Assembly (NCBI RefSeq): GCF_023715885.1
Contig: NZ_JAMBOY010000002.1
Span: 372,001-436,000, forward strand
Reading direction: 5' to 3'
DNA length: 64,000 nt
DNA from: Microbacterium hydrocarbonoxydans
GTDB lineage: Bacteria > Actinomycetota > Actinomycetes > Actinomycetales > Microbacteriaceae
The notes under the pieces were generated by a model, which was not told the DNA's origin, did not search any database, and worked only from the letters and a program-made list of their open reading frames with translations. Every line of letters starts with the position of its first letter. The first letter of the stretch is position 1. This document shows, piece after piece, positions 7,905 to 17,627 of the stretch. Position numbers and translations under genes: made by a program.

Positions 7905-9389
7905 TCAGGCGGTGAGCCACCGGAGGGGGATGTCGATCACGACCTCCGTCCCCTCCCCTTCGCTCCCTCGCCACTCGATGGAGCCACCCAGCTCGCCCTG
8001 GATCAGAGTGCGGATGATCTGCGTGCCCAGGCCCTGGCCGATGCGTCCCTCCGGGAGGCCGTGACCGGTGTCGCGCACCGTGACGCGCAGATTCTCCTCC
8101 GTGCGGGCCGCGTCGATCTCGACGATGCCCTCCTGCCCGGCGAGGCCGTGCTCGACCGCGTTGGTCACGACCTCCGTGAGAGCGAGGGCGAGCGGCGTCG
8201 CGTACTCGCTGGGCAGCACGCCGAACCGGCCGGTCGACCGCGTGCGGGCCCGGGTGTTGGGTGCGGACGCGACCTCCGCGACGAGCTTGAGCACGCGATG
8301 GAAGACCTCGTCGAAGTCGACCTTCTGCGTGAGACCCTGCGCGAGTGTGTCGTGCACGACCGCGATCGCATCGACACGACGCATCGCCTGCGTGAGCGCG
8401 TCCCGCGCTTCGTCGGAGTGGGTGCGGCGCGCTTGGATGCGCAGCAGCGAGGCCACCGTCTGCAGGTTGTTCTTGACCCGGTGGTGGATCTCGCGGATCG
8501 TGGCGTCCTTCGTGATGAGCTCCTGCTCCTGATGGCGAAGCTCCGAGACGTCACGGCAGAGCACGATCGCACCGATGCGGGTGCCGTGGTCCTTGAGCGG
8601 TATGGCGCGCAACGAGACCGTGACGCCGCGCGCCTCGATGTCGGTGCGCCACGGCGCCCGTCCGGTGACGACGACCGGCAGCGACTCGTCCACCTGTCGG
8701 GAGGGCGGGACGAGGCGGGTGGTGACCTCTGCCAGCGACTCCCCCTCCAGCTCGTCGTCGAAGCCCATGCGGTTGAACGCCGAGAGGGCGTTCGGACTGG
8801 CGAACGTCGTGATGCCGTCGACGTCGATGCGGATGAGCCCGTCCGACGCCCGCGGCGCGCCGCGTCGAGGCGATGTGGGCGCCGCGAGATCGGGGAAGCT
8901 GCCGTCGGCGATCATGCGGAAGAGGTCGTTGGCGCACTCGTCGAAGGTGATCTGCTGCCGAGAGGGCGTCCGAGCCTCACCGAGGTTCGTGTGCCGTGTG
9001 ACGACGCCGATGACGGACGCCGCGCGCCCCGCATCCTTGCGTTCGATGACGATGGGCACAGCGCGCACGCGCGTGGGCGTCTCCTCGAACCAGTCCGGTG
9101 ACGATGAGTCGACGATCTCCGCGGAGTCGAAAGCCCCCTGCACCTGCGTCCGCCACTGCGGGCGCACCCGTTCTCCGACGATGTCGCGGTAGAACAGGGT
9201 CGCGGCACCACTCGGGCGCGCGTGGGCGACCGCGATGAAGGAGCCGTCGTCGGTCTGCACCCAGACCACGATGTCGGCGGAGGCGAGATCCGCGAGCAGC
9301 TGCCCGTCGCCGGCGAGGCGATGCAGCCACTCCACGTCGTTGTCGGTCAGAAGCCCCTGGGCATGGGCGAGATCACTGAGGGTTGACAC
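7905..9389 (-). CDS. pdtaS: Sensor histidine kinase PdtaS (HWE/HisKA_2 type)
   Basis: A 494-residue soluble sensor kinase with no membrane segment. An N-terminal GAF-like domain (about 1-150) and a PAS domain (about 180-285) lead to a HisKA_2 dimerisation segment with the phospho-acceptor in REIHHRVKNN near residue 302. The HATPase domain follows, with NAVEHGL, DTGHGLP and GQGLGTQI. In mycobacteria PdtaS signals to the RNA-binding antiterminator PdtaR; no pdtaR gene is in this window. The GTG start at 9389 gives MSTLSDL, matching the N-terminus of the mycobacterial protein. It follows the Rv3235-like gene after 24 bp on the same strand. Confidence 0.94.
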   Translation of the reverse strand: MSTLSDLAHAQGLLTDNDVEWLHRLAGDGQLLADLASADIVVWVQTDDGSFIAVAHARPSGAATLFYRDIVGERVRPQWRTQVQGAFDSAEIVDSSSPDWFEETPTRVRAVPIVIERKDAGRAASVIGVVTRHTNLGEARTPSRQQITFDECANDLFRMIADGSFPDLAAPTSPRRGAPRASDGLIRIDVDGITTFASPNALSAFNRMGFDDELEGESLAEVTTRLVPPSRQVDESLPVVVTGRAPWRTDIEARGVTVSLRAIPLKDHGTRIGAIVLCRDVSELRHQEQELITKDATIREIHHRVKNNLQTVASLLRIQARRTHSDEARDALTQAMRRVDAIAVVHDTLAQGLTQKVDFDEVFHRVLKLVAEVASAPNTRARTRSTGRFGVLPSEYATPLALALTEVVTNAVEHGLAGQEGIVEIDAARTEENLRVTVRDTGHGLPEGRIGQGLGTQIIRTLIQGELGGSIEWRGSEGEGTEVVIDIPLRWLTA

Positions 9390-9413
9390 CCTCCCAGCCT
9401 AGAGCGCACCGGC

Positions 9414-9800
9414 TCAGAGGATGGCCAGCGAGGTCGTGCGCCAGCGGCGATCGAGTCCTTCGAGGCGCGCGGCCACGGCGCGCGTACGTCCGGGCCCGGC
9501 GACGACGATGACGGCCTCGACGATGCCGTCGACGGGCTCGGAGATGCGGATCGAGAGGATCTCGAACGTCGGACGCGCCGGAGGCACGCCGCGAGCACTG
9601 CGGGCACGAGCCGAGAGATTCGCCCTGGTGACGAGGCTGCGGTACGCCTCTTCGCTGAACCAGCGTGCGAGCTGGTCGGCCTCCCTCACTCCGGCGAGCA
9701 CCTCGAGCACGCCGCGGGTGATGCTGCGCAGCAACGGGCGGGGGTCGGGCAGCTCGGCACGGGGCGTCGGTTGCGGGCCGAAGTACTCGTGAAGCGACAT
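9414..9800 (-). CDS. Rv3235-like conserved protein
   Basis: A 128-residue protein resembling the actinobacterial Rv3235 family of unknown function. The N-terminus is Pro-rich and variable. The conserved part (about 25-128) mixes a helical section (LLRSITRGVLEVLAGVREA then QLARWFSEEAYRSL) with strands, and ends RRWRTTSLAIL. No catalytic motif, signal peptide or membrane span is visible. The start at ATG 9800 is preceded by GGAGAG on the minus strand; a longer frame upstream lacks family similarity. It is followed 24 bp later by pdtaS, and faces the divergent two-domain protein across a 126-bp gap. Confidence 0.75.
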   Translation of the reverse strand: MSLHEYFGPQPTPRAELPDPRPLLRSITRGVLEVLAGVREADQLARWFSEEAYRSLVTRANLSARARSARGVPPARPTFEILSIRISEPVDGIVEAVIVVAGPGRTRAVAARLEGLDRRWRTTSLAIL

Positions 9801-9850
9801 CTGACAGCACTCTCCATCCGGGAAACTGCCGTCAGTAGAGCACGTGCACG

Positions 9851-9868
9851 GGCCCCCTCCCGGGGGCC
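9851..9868. other. GC-rich hairpin in a divergent intergenic region
   Basis: GGCCCCC (9851-9857), loop of 4, then GGGGGCC (9862-9868), followed on the plus strand by TTCTC. It looks like a terminator stem but sits upstream of both flanking genes, so its role is unclear. It may block transcripts from either divergent promoter. Confidence 0.4.
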
Positions 9869-9879
9869 TTCTCGAACAA

Positions 9880-9888
9880 TGTGGATAA
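9880..9888 (-). promoter_or_regulatory. Perfect DnaA-box 9-mer (site 1)
   Basis: TTATCCACA on the minus strand, the exact bacterial DnaA-box consensus. It belongs to a 12-nt string TGTGGATAACTC (plus strand) that recurs at 10854. It lies 26 bp upstream of a likely -10 box for the gene starting at 9927. Confidence 0.5.
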
Positions 9889-9913
9889 CTCGTACGCGGC
9901 CGACGCGGTCGCC

Positions 9914-9919
9914 TACGGT
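9914..9919 (+). promoter_or_regulatory. Candidate -10 box for a leaderless transcript
   Basis: TACGGT ending 7 nt before the GTG at 9927, with no Shine-Dalgarno. This spacing decides between GTG 9921 and GTG 9927 in favour of the latter. Confidence 0.4.
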
Positions 9920-9926
9920 AGTGCGA

Positions 9927-10538
9927 GTGCACTGGGATCGCCTGTTCGAAGACCTCGAGGGTCAACTCGCCTCGGAGTGGGAGAGCGAACGGGCGGCTCT
10001 GGATGCCGAATCGGAGCGGCTGCGGATCTCGCGCCTCACGCTCAGGGATCGATTGCGGGTCCTGTGCAGCGTCGGCGCACCGACCGTCATCGACGTCGCC
10101 TCCGGGACTCGCGTGCGAGTGCGATTGCAGGCGCTCGGCGCGGACTGGATCGCCGCCGTGATGGTCGAGGCCGAGGGAGTTCGACGGTCCCCGACCACGA
10201 GGATCATCCCGTTGTCCGCGATCCGCTCCCTCGGTGTCGATCACGGCCTGCTCCTCGCGAGCCTCGACGGTGCGGATGCCGACGCCGCCGCACTCCGCGA
10301 GCGCATGTCACTCGGGTTCGTCCTGCGCGATCTCGCTCGAAGAAGGATCGCCGTGCGGGTCTTCCGCGCGGACGGCTCCGAGCTGCAGGGGACGATCGAC
10401 CGAGCGAGCGCCGACCACCTGGATCTCGCACTGCACGACGCAGGCACCGCCCGGACCATCGCCGCCGTGCGGGACTTCCGTGTCGTCCCCTTCGCCGCGC
10501 TGGACTCGGTGCAGATCGTCGGCGATCACGTGCCGTGA
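9927..10538 (+). CDS. Protein with two similar beta-rich halves, unknown function
   Basis: About 203 residues, soluble, with no recognised family. A short acidic helical N-terminus (EDLEGQLASEWESERAALDAE) precedes two halves that look like a tandem duplication. Half one has TRVRVRLQALGADWIAAVMVEA then RIIPLSAIRSL; half two has IAVRVFRADGSELQGTIDRA, DHLDLALHD, then VVPFAALDSV. The pattern of a basic strand, turn, strand and a closing V/I-PF/L-xAI/L strand suggests small beta-barrels of an Sm/SH3-like kind, but this is inference. The start is GTG 9927 (leaderless, after TACGGT) or GTG 9921. It overlaps the convergent HTH gene by 13 bp. Confidence 0.7.
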   Translation: MHWDRLFEDLEGQLASEWESERAALDAESERLRISRLTLRDRLRVLCSVGAPTVIDVASGTRVRVRLQALGADWIAAVMVEAEGVRRSPTTRIIPLSAIRSLGVDHGLLLASLDGADADAAALRERMSLGFVLRDLARRRIAVRVFRADGSELQGTIDRASADHLDLALHDAGTARTIAAVRDFRVVPFAALDSVQIVGDHVP

Positions 10539-10804
10539 GTGCGAGAGATGCCCCATACCTCAGGAAAACTCGCTTCGTTCGCCTGCCGCCACAGCGCCAT
10601 GCGGCGCGCTTCTTCGGACTGCTCGGCGAGATACTCGGCCAGACTCGACTCCTCGACGCGCCAGCGCGCCGGAGATCCGAGACGCGAGCCGCGGAGGCGC
10701 CCCTGATAGACGAGCTCGATCACCTCGTCGATCTCGATCGAGAGCAGCTCGGCCACCTGCGCCGGCGCCAGGAAGCGCGCGGAAGCAGAAGTCGAGTCAG
10801 GCAT
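10526..10804 (-). CDS. Small helix-turn-helix (excisionase/MerR-like) DNA-binding protein
   Basis: A 92-residue protein with one winged HTH of the excisionase/BldC type: FLAPAQVAELLSIEIDEVIELVYQGRLRGSRLG (about residues 11-43) is the helix-turn-helix, and SPARWRVEESSLAEYLAEQ the wing and third helix. The C-terminal 30 residues are helical (EEARRMALWRQANEASFPEVW). The ATG at 10804 is preceded by GGGAG. Small actinobacterial proteins of this kind range from excisionases to developmental regulators like BldC, and no integrase is nearby, so a housekeeping regulator is more likely. It is convergent with the two-domain protein (13-bp overlap) and divergent from the SAF gene. Confidence 0.8.
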   Translation of the reverse strand: MPDSTSASARFLAPAQVAELLSIEIDEVIELVYQGRLRGSRLGSPARWRVEESSLAEYLAEQSEEARRMALWRQANEASFPEVWGISRTHGT

Positions 10805-10853
10805 GCTCCCATTCTCCACCGCCCCCGAGCGTGCGCTGTGAACACCGCGGCGC

Positions 10854-10862
10854 TGTGGATAA
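10854..10862 (-). promoter_or_regulatory. Perfect DnaA-box 9-mer (site 2)
   Basis: TTATCCACA on the minus strand, inside the same TGTGGATAACTC 12-mer (plus strand) as site 1 at 9880. It ends 31 nt before the chosen start of the SAF-domain gene. It could be a DnaA site or a promoter element shared by the two genes. Confidence 0.5.
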
Positions 10863-10893
10863 CTCCGAATCGGCCCCTCACGGATCTGTGAGC

Positions 10894-11523
10894 ATGGCCC
10901 GCATGAGAACACCTTCACGACCCCGTCGCGCGTTCTGGGGCGACGTCCGCTTCCTCCTCGGTCTCGGCATGATCGCCGCATCGATCGGCGGTGTCTGGCT
11001 GGTGGTCTCCTCGGCCGGCGCGACGACGCCGGTCCTTCAGGCGACGCGCACGATCGCCGAAGGCGAGGCGGTCGGATCGGACGACTTCCAGGTCGTCGAG
11101 GTGAACCTGGGCGCGCTCGGCGATCGCTACCTCGCGCCGGAGGATCTGGGCGGCGGTTCTGTGGCCTCCCGCACACTCACCGCCGACGAGCTCGTCCCGG
11201 CGTCGGCCCTCGCGGATGCCGACAGCAGACGGACGACCACGATCGTGATCCAGACGGGCACCGCGGTGCCGGGCGAGGTAGCGGCCGGCAGCACGGTCGA
11301 GCTCTGGCAGTCCCGGGCCGCGGAGGACGGCGTCGAGGCGCAAGCGCCGAGCATCCTCGTCGAGGCGGCGACCGTCGCGTCGTTCGTCGAGAAGCAGGGC
11401 GTGCTCGCGTCCGATGAGGCGGGGGTCGAGCTCGTCATCGATCGGTCGGACGTGGCGGCCGTCCTGGCGGCTATCGCCGGCGGGGCCGGCCTGTCGATCG
11501 TGCCGATCGGCGTCACCCGATGA
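10894..11523 (+). CDS. SAF-domain membrane-anchored protein (CpaB/FlgA-like)
   Basis: About 209 residues. A basic N-terminus leads into one membrane segment (about residues 22-42, LGLGMIAASIGGVWLVVSSAG), then an extracytoplasmic SAF domain: VLQATRTIAEGEAVGSDDF and SRTLTADELVPASAL are the typical strand-turn elements of CpaB/RcpC and FlgA proteins. The C-terminal part is a further beta-rich domain. Such proteins usually help assemble Tad/Flp pili, but no pilin, CpaF, TadB or TadC gene is in this window. Possible starts are GTG 10888, ATG 10894 and ATG 10903; none has a clear Shine-Dalgarno. Its stop overlaps the next gene (ATGA). Confidence 0.75.
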   Translation: MARMRTPSRPRRAFWGDVRFLLGLGMIAASIGGVWLVVSSAGATTPVLQATRTIAEGEAVGSDDFQVVEVNLGALGDRYLAPEDLGGGSVASRTLTADELVPASALADADSRRTTTIVIQTGTAVPGEVAAGSTVELWQSRAAEDGVEAQAPSILVEAATVASFVEKQGVLASDEAGVELVIDRSDVAAVLAAIAGGAGLSIVPIGVTR

Positions 11524-12761
11524 CCTCCGTCGTCGTCGCGATCCCCGAGCCCCGCGCCTCAGAGCTCGTGGCGGAGCTGGAGCTCGAAGGCATCGCGGCC
11601 GTCGTCGCCGCCTCCGACGCTCCCCTCCCCTTCCCCGCGGGCTGCCGGGTGGTGCTCGTGCCGGCGGCGCGCGAAGTGCTCACGCCGCACTTCGTGGCGG
11701 CGTGCGATCGGGCCGGAGTACGCATTCTGCCTCTCGGCGGCCGTGACAGTCGCGTCCTGAGCCGCTACGGTCTGGCAGCCGCGCTTCCGAGCACGGCCAG
11801 CGGCTGGGAAGTCGTCGGCGCTCTCGAGACCGACGCGCCGCCGGTCGCCTCTCCGCCCGGCGCCGCCGCGACGTCGCATCGGCTCACAGTCGTCTGGGGC
11901 CCGCAGGGCGCGCCGGGTCGCACGACGATCGCCATCCAACTGGCCGTCGAGATGACCCGTCGCGGACGCCGGACGGCCCTCATCGACGCGGACACGGTGG
12001 CGCCCTCCATCGCGCTCCTGCTCGGGCTCGGGGACGAATCGCCGGGAATCGCCGCGGCGTGCCGCCGGGCCGAGGCGGGTGCCCTCGACGATGCGGAGCT
12101 CACGCGGCTGGCGACCTCTCTGCCGGCGAGCGGCGGCGCTGTCGACGTGCTCTCCGGCATCAGCCGCCCCGCCCGCTGGGCTGAGCTGACATCGAGTCGT
12201 CTACGGACGGCGCTCACGGCGAGTCGAGCCTGGGCGGAAGAGAGCATCGTCGACGTGTCAGGGGCCTTCGACGCCGATGACGAAGCGACTTTCGACGTCA
12301 CCGGTCCCCGCCGTCACGCTGCCACGGCCGCAGCGCTGGACGAGGCCGACGTCGTCATCGCCGTCGCCGCGGGCGACCCGCTCGGCATAAGCCGCTTCGT
12401 GCGCGATCACGCGGAGCTGAGGCGACTCGCGCCGAGGGCGAGGATCCACGTCGTCGTCAACCGTGTGCGCCCAGGGCCGCTCGGCATCGATGCACGCGGA
12501 CAGATCCGCACGACGCTCGACCGCTTCGCCGGCATAACCGACGTCACGTTCCTCCCCTTCGACCAGCGGGCGGCGGACGCCGCTCTGCTGCACGCACGTC
12601 CGATCGCCGACGTCGCCCCGCGTTCGGCTCTCGCCGCCGCGGTCAGACGCCTCGCCGTCGAGGTCCTTCCCCTCGCGGGACCGCTTACTGACGATAGCTC
12701 GCGAGGAAGTTCCCGAGTCGCTCGACGGCTTCTGCGAGGACGCGCGGCTCCGGGAGAGTGA
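11520..12761 (+). CDS. CpaE/MinD-like protein with altered P-loop
   Basis: A 413-residue protein. The N-terminal 110 residues resemble a degenerate receiver domain without a phospho-acceptor Asp, as in CpaE. A MinD/ParA-like domain follows from about residue 120: the P-loop reads GPQGAPGRTT, so the usual lysines of KGGxGKT are Gln and Arg; Walker A' is ALIDADTVAPS; later blocks are DEADVVIAVAAGDPLGISRF and HVVVNRVRPG. CpaE localises Tad pilus machinery at the membrane. It is translationally coupled to the SAF gene. The last 77 bp overlap the 3' end of the convergent aminotransferase gene, an unusually long antisense overlap. Confidence 0.75.
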   Translation: MTSVVVAIPEPRASELVAELELEGIAAVVAASDAPLPFPAGCRVVLVPAAREVLTPHFVAACDRAGVRILPLGGRDSRVLSRYGLAAALPSTASGWEVVGALETDAPPVASPPGAAATSHRLTVVWGPQGAPGRTTIAIQLAVEMTRRGRRTALIDADTVAPSIALLLGLGDESPGIAAACRRAEAGALDDAELTRLATSLPASGGAVDVLSGISRPARWAELTSSRLRTALTASRAWAEESIVDVSGAFDADDEATFDVTGPRRHAATAAALDEADVVIAVAAGDPLGISRFVRDHAELRRLAPRARIHVVVNRVRPGPLGIDARGQIRTTLDRFAGITDVTFLPFDQRAADAALLHARPIADVAPRSALAAAVRRLAVEVLPLAGPLTDDSSRGSSRVARRLLRGRAAPGE

Positions 12762-13911
12762 CGATGCGCAGGTGATCGGGAGTGGCCCAGTTGAAGCCGG
12801 TCCCCTGCACGAGCAGGATGTGCTCGGCCACGAGCAGGTCGTAGACGAGCTTCGCGTCGTCACGGATCTCATGCACGTTCGGATCGAGGCGCGGGAACGC
12901 GTACAACGCACCCTGCGGCTTGACGCACGAGACTCCGGGGATAGCCTCGAGCCCCTGCCACGAGATATCGCGCTGCTCGTGCAGGCGGCCCGTCGGCGCG
13001 ATCAGCGCGTCGATCGACTGCACGCCGCTGAGCGCCGCCTGCAGGGCGTGTTGAGCCGGCACGTTGGGGCACAGACGGGTGGATGCGAGCAGGTTGATGC
13101 CTTCGAGGAATCCCTTGGCGTGCGCCTGCGGCCCGGTGATGACCAGCCAGCCGGAGCGATAGCCGGCGACCCGATAGGTCTTGGAGAGACCGTTGAACGT
13201 CAAGCACAGCAGGTCGGGAGCGACCGTCGCGGTCGGGATGTGGACGGCGCCGTCGAAGAGGATGCGGTCGTAGATCTCATCGGAGAGCAAGAGCAGCTCG
13301 TGCTCACGCGCGATCTGCACCATTCCCTCGAGGATCTCGCGCGAATAGACGACCCCCGTGGGGTTGTTCGGGTTGATGATCACCATCGCCTTGGTGCGCG
13401 GCGTGATCTTCGAGCGGATGTCCTCGAGGTCGGGCTGCCACCCGTCGTTCTCGTCGCAGAGGTAGTGCACCGGGGTTCCGCCGGCGAGGCTCGTCATCGC
13501 CGTCCAGAGCGGATAGTCCGGCGCCGGGATCAGCACTTCGTCGCCTTCGTCGAGAAGGGCCTGCATGGTCATCGTGATGAGCTCGGAGACTCCGTTGCCG
13601 AGGAACACGTCCTCCGGGTCGATCCGCGGGAAGCCCTCGATCTCCTCGTAGCGGCTAACGACCGCGCGGCGTGCGGAGACGATGCCCTTGCTGTCGCTGT
13701 AGCCGTGAGCCGTCGGAAGCGCCGCGAGCATGTCGTGGACGATCTGGTGCGGTGCCTCGAAGCCGAAGATCGCAGGGTTGCCCGTGTTGAGCTTGAGAAT
13801 CCGATGACCCTCCGCTTCGAGCCGCGCCGCCTCGACGAGCGTGTTCCCACGGATCTCGTACAGGACGTTCTTGAGCTTCGACGACTGGTCGAAGTGGCGC
13901 GTTGGTGTCAT
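12685..13911 (-). CDS. alaA: PLP-dependent aminotransferase (alanine/aspartate type, AlaA-like)
   Basis: A 408-residue class I/II aminotransferase, closest in look to E. coli AlaA and mycobacterial Rv0337c, which interconvert pyruvate and alanine with glutamate. Visible are LNTGNPAIFGF near residue 40, NGVSELI for PLP-phosphate binding, INPNNPTGVVYS, SDEIYDRI, the PLP lysine in LSKTYRVAGYRSGW, and the substrate-carboxylate Arg in DHLRIVTLPEP near the end. The ATG at 13911 follows TAGGCT by 6 nt, suggesting a leaderless message. It lies downstream of secA but is separated from it by two hairpins. The 3' end overlaps the CpaE-like gene by 77 bp. Confidence 0.9.
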   Translation of the reverse strand: MTPTRHFDQSSKLKNVLYEIRGNTLVEAARLEAEGHRILKLNTGNPAIFGFEAPHQIVHDMLAALPTAHGYSDSKGIVSARRAVVSRYEEIEGFPRIDPEDVFLGNGVSELITMTMQALLDEGDEVLIPAPDYPLWTAMTSLAGGTPVHYLCDENDGWQPDLEDIRSKITPRTKAMVIINPNNPTGVVYSREILEGMVQIAREHELLLLSDEIYDRILFDGAVHIPTATVAPDLLCLTFNGLSKTYRVAGYRSGWLVITGPQAHAKGFLEGINLLASTRLCPNVPAQHALQAALSGVQSIDALIAPTGRLHEQRDISWQGLEAIPGVSCVKPQGALYAFPRLDPNVHEIRDDAKLVYDLLVAEHILLVQGTGFNWATPDHLRIVTLPEPRVLAEAVERLGNFLASYRQ

Positions 13912-13917
13912 CGGCCA

Positions 13918-13923
13918 AGCCTA
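13918..13923 (-). promoter_or_regulatory. Candidate -10 box for a leaderless aminotransferase transcript
   Basis: TAGGCT on the minus strand, 6 nt before the ATG at 13911. Confidence 0.45.
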
Positions 13924-13930
13924 CAGCGAC

Positions 13931-13986
13931 GAGAGAAGGGCCAATCCCCGCGGACTGGCCCTCCTCGTCGCGGCGGTCTCCGCCGC
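13931..13986 (-). terminator. Tandem hairpins after secA
   Basis: Downstream of the secA stop (13990) on its strand are two hairpins: GCGGCGG-tct-CCGCCGC (13970-13986) and an AGGGCCA/TGGCCCT stem (13937-13943 with 13956-13962) flanked by pairing purines and pyrimidines. They separate secA from the aminotransferase gene and probably end the secA transcript. Confidence 0.65.
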
Positions 13987-13989
13987 GTG

Positions 13990-16800
<2,811 letters not shown>

Positions 16801-16933
16801 AGATGTCATCTCCCTGTCGATGGGCCCTCGCGGCACCGCGCATCGGGCGCGCGCAAGGCATACGTTGTCATGTTACCGGCCCGTGACCTGCACGTCGCCT
16901 GCATGGTGCGCGTGCGGCGCGTTTCCCGGTATG

Positions 16934-16939
16934 TATATT
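16934..16939 (+). promoter_or_regulatory. Candidate -10 box of the padR gene
   Basis: TATATT within the AT-rich string TATGTATATTGG, 22 nt before the ATG at 16962. AT-rich sequence is rare in this region. PadR proteins often bind dyads containing ATGT, so the surrounding TATGTATAT may also be an operator. No clear -35 was seen. Confidence 0.35.
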
Positions 16940-16961
16940 GGTCGCGAGTCCAGGAGGTCCC

Positions 16962-17564
16962 ATGTCGGTGCGTCAGAGCCTGCTCGCGATCCTCGCGCAG
17001 GGGCCGTGCTACGGCTATCAGCTGCGCCACGAGTTCGCGCGTCGCACCGGTGCCGTGTGGCCGCTGAACGTCGGACAGATCTACAACACGCTCGAACGCC
17101 TCGAGCGCGACGGCCTGGTCAGTCGGGACGAAGCCGATGCGCAGGGCCACGTCTACTGGGAGATCACGCCGGCCGGCGCTGCCGAGGTCGCGCTCTGGCT
17201 CTCCGGTCCGGTCGAGCGGGCCCTCGCCCCGCGCGACGAACTCGCGATCAAGGTCGCACTCGCGGCGACGCTTCCCGGCGCCGACGCCGTCTCCGTGATC
17301 CAGACCGAGCACGCCGCCGTCGAAACACGTCTGGCGGAGCTGCGCCGGGTCCGCGCGTCTCGCAACGACTGCGGACCCGAAGACCTCGCGCACTCGCTCG
17401 TGCTGGACTCGATGATCTTCGCCGCCGAGGCCGAGTCACGGTGGCTCGAGCACGCCGGCGCTCGTCTCGCCGCGCACCCTGAGCACTCTCTCGCGCTCGC
17501 GCTCGACGTCGATCGCCCGAAACGCGGACGCCCGGGGCGTGTCGAGAGGGATGCCCTCGTCTGA
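16962..17564 (+). CDS. PadR-family transcription regulator
   Basis: A 200-residue winged-helix regulator of the longer PadR subgroup. The DNA-binding part is the first 75 residues (QSLLAILAQGPCYGYQLRHEF, then GQIYNTLERLERDGLVSRD and the wing YWEITPAG). The C-terminal Vir/AphA-like helical domain covers about 95-180 and ends in a basic tail. The start at ATG 16962 is fixed by AGGAGGTCCC just upstream; a start at 16938 lacks support. It diverges from secA and is followed after 63 bp by a coiled-coil protein gene, the best candidate for a controlled target. The ligand is unknown. Confidence 0.9.
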   Translation: MSVRQSLLAILAQGPCYGYQLRHEFARRTGAVWPLNVGQIYNTLERLERDGLVSRDEADAQGHVYWEITPAGAAEVALWLSGPVERALAPRDELAIKVALAATLPGADAVSVIQTEHAAVETRLAELRRVRASRNDCGPEDLAHSLVLDSMIFAAEAESRWLEHAGARLAAHPEHSLALALDVDRPKRGRPGRVERDALV

Positions 17565-17614
17565 TCGCCGTTCGCCTGAAGCGGATGCACAGCCATCGGA
17601 GATCCCCGGGAAAC

Positions 17615-17620
17615 TAGGAT
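17615..17620 (+). promoter_or_regulatory. Candidate -10 box for a leaderless coiled-coil protein transcript
   Basis: TAGGAT, 7 nt before the ATG at 17628. Confidence 0.4.
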
Positions 17621-17627
17621 CTGAGTC

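Noticed and set aside
9851-10865. Possible origin of replication because of two perfect DnaA boxes
   Set aside because: Only two boxes, no AT-rich unwinding region and no dnaA, dnaN or rpmH nearby.
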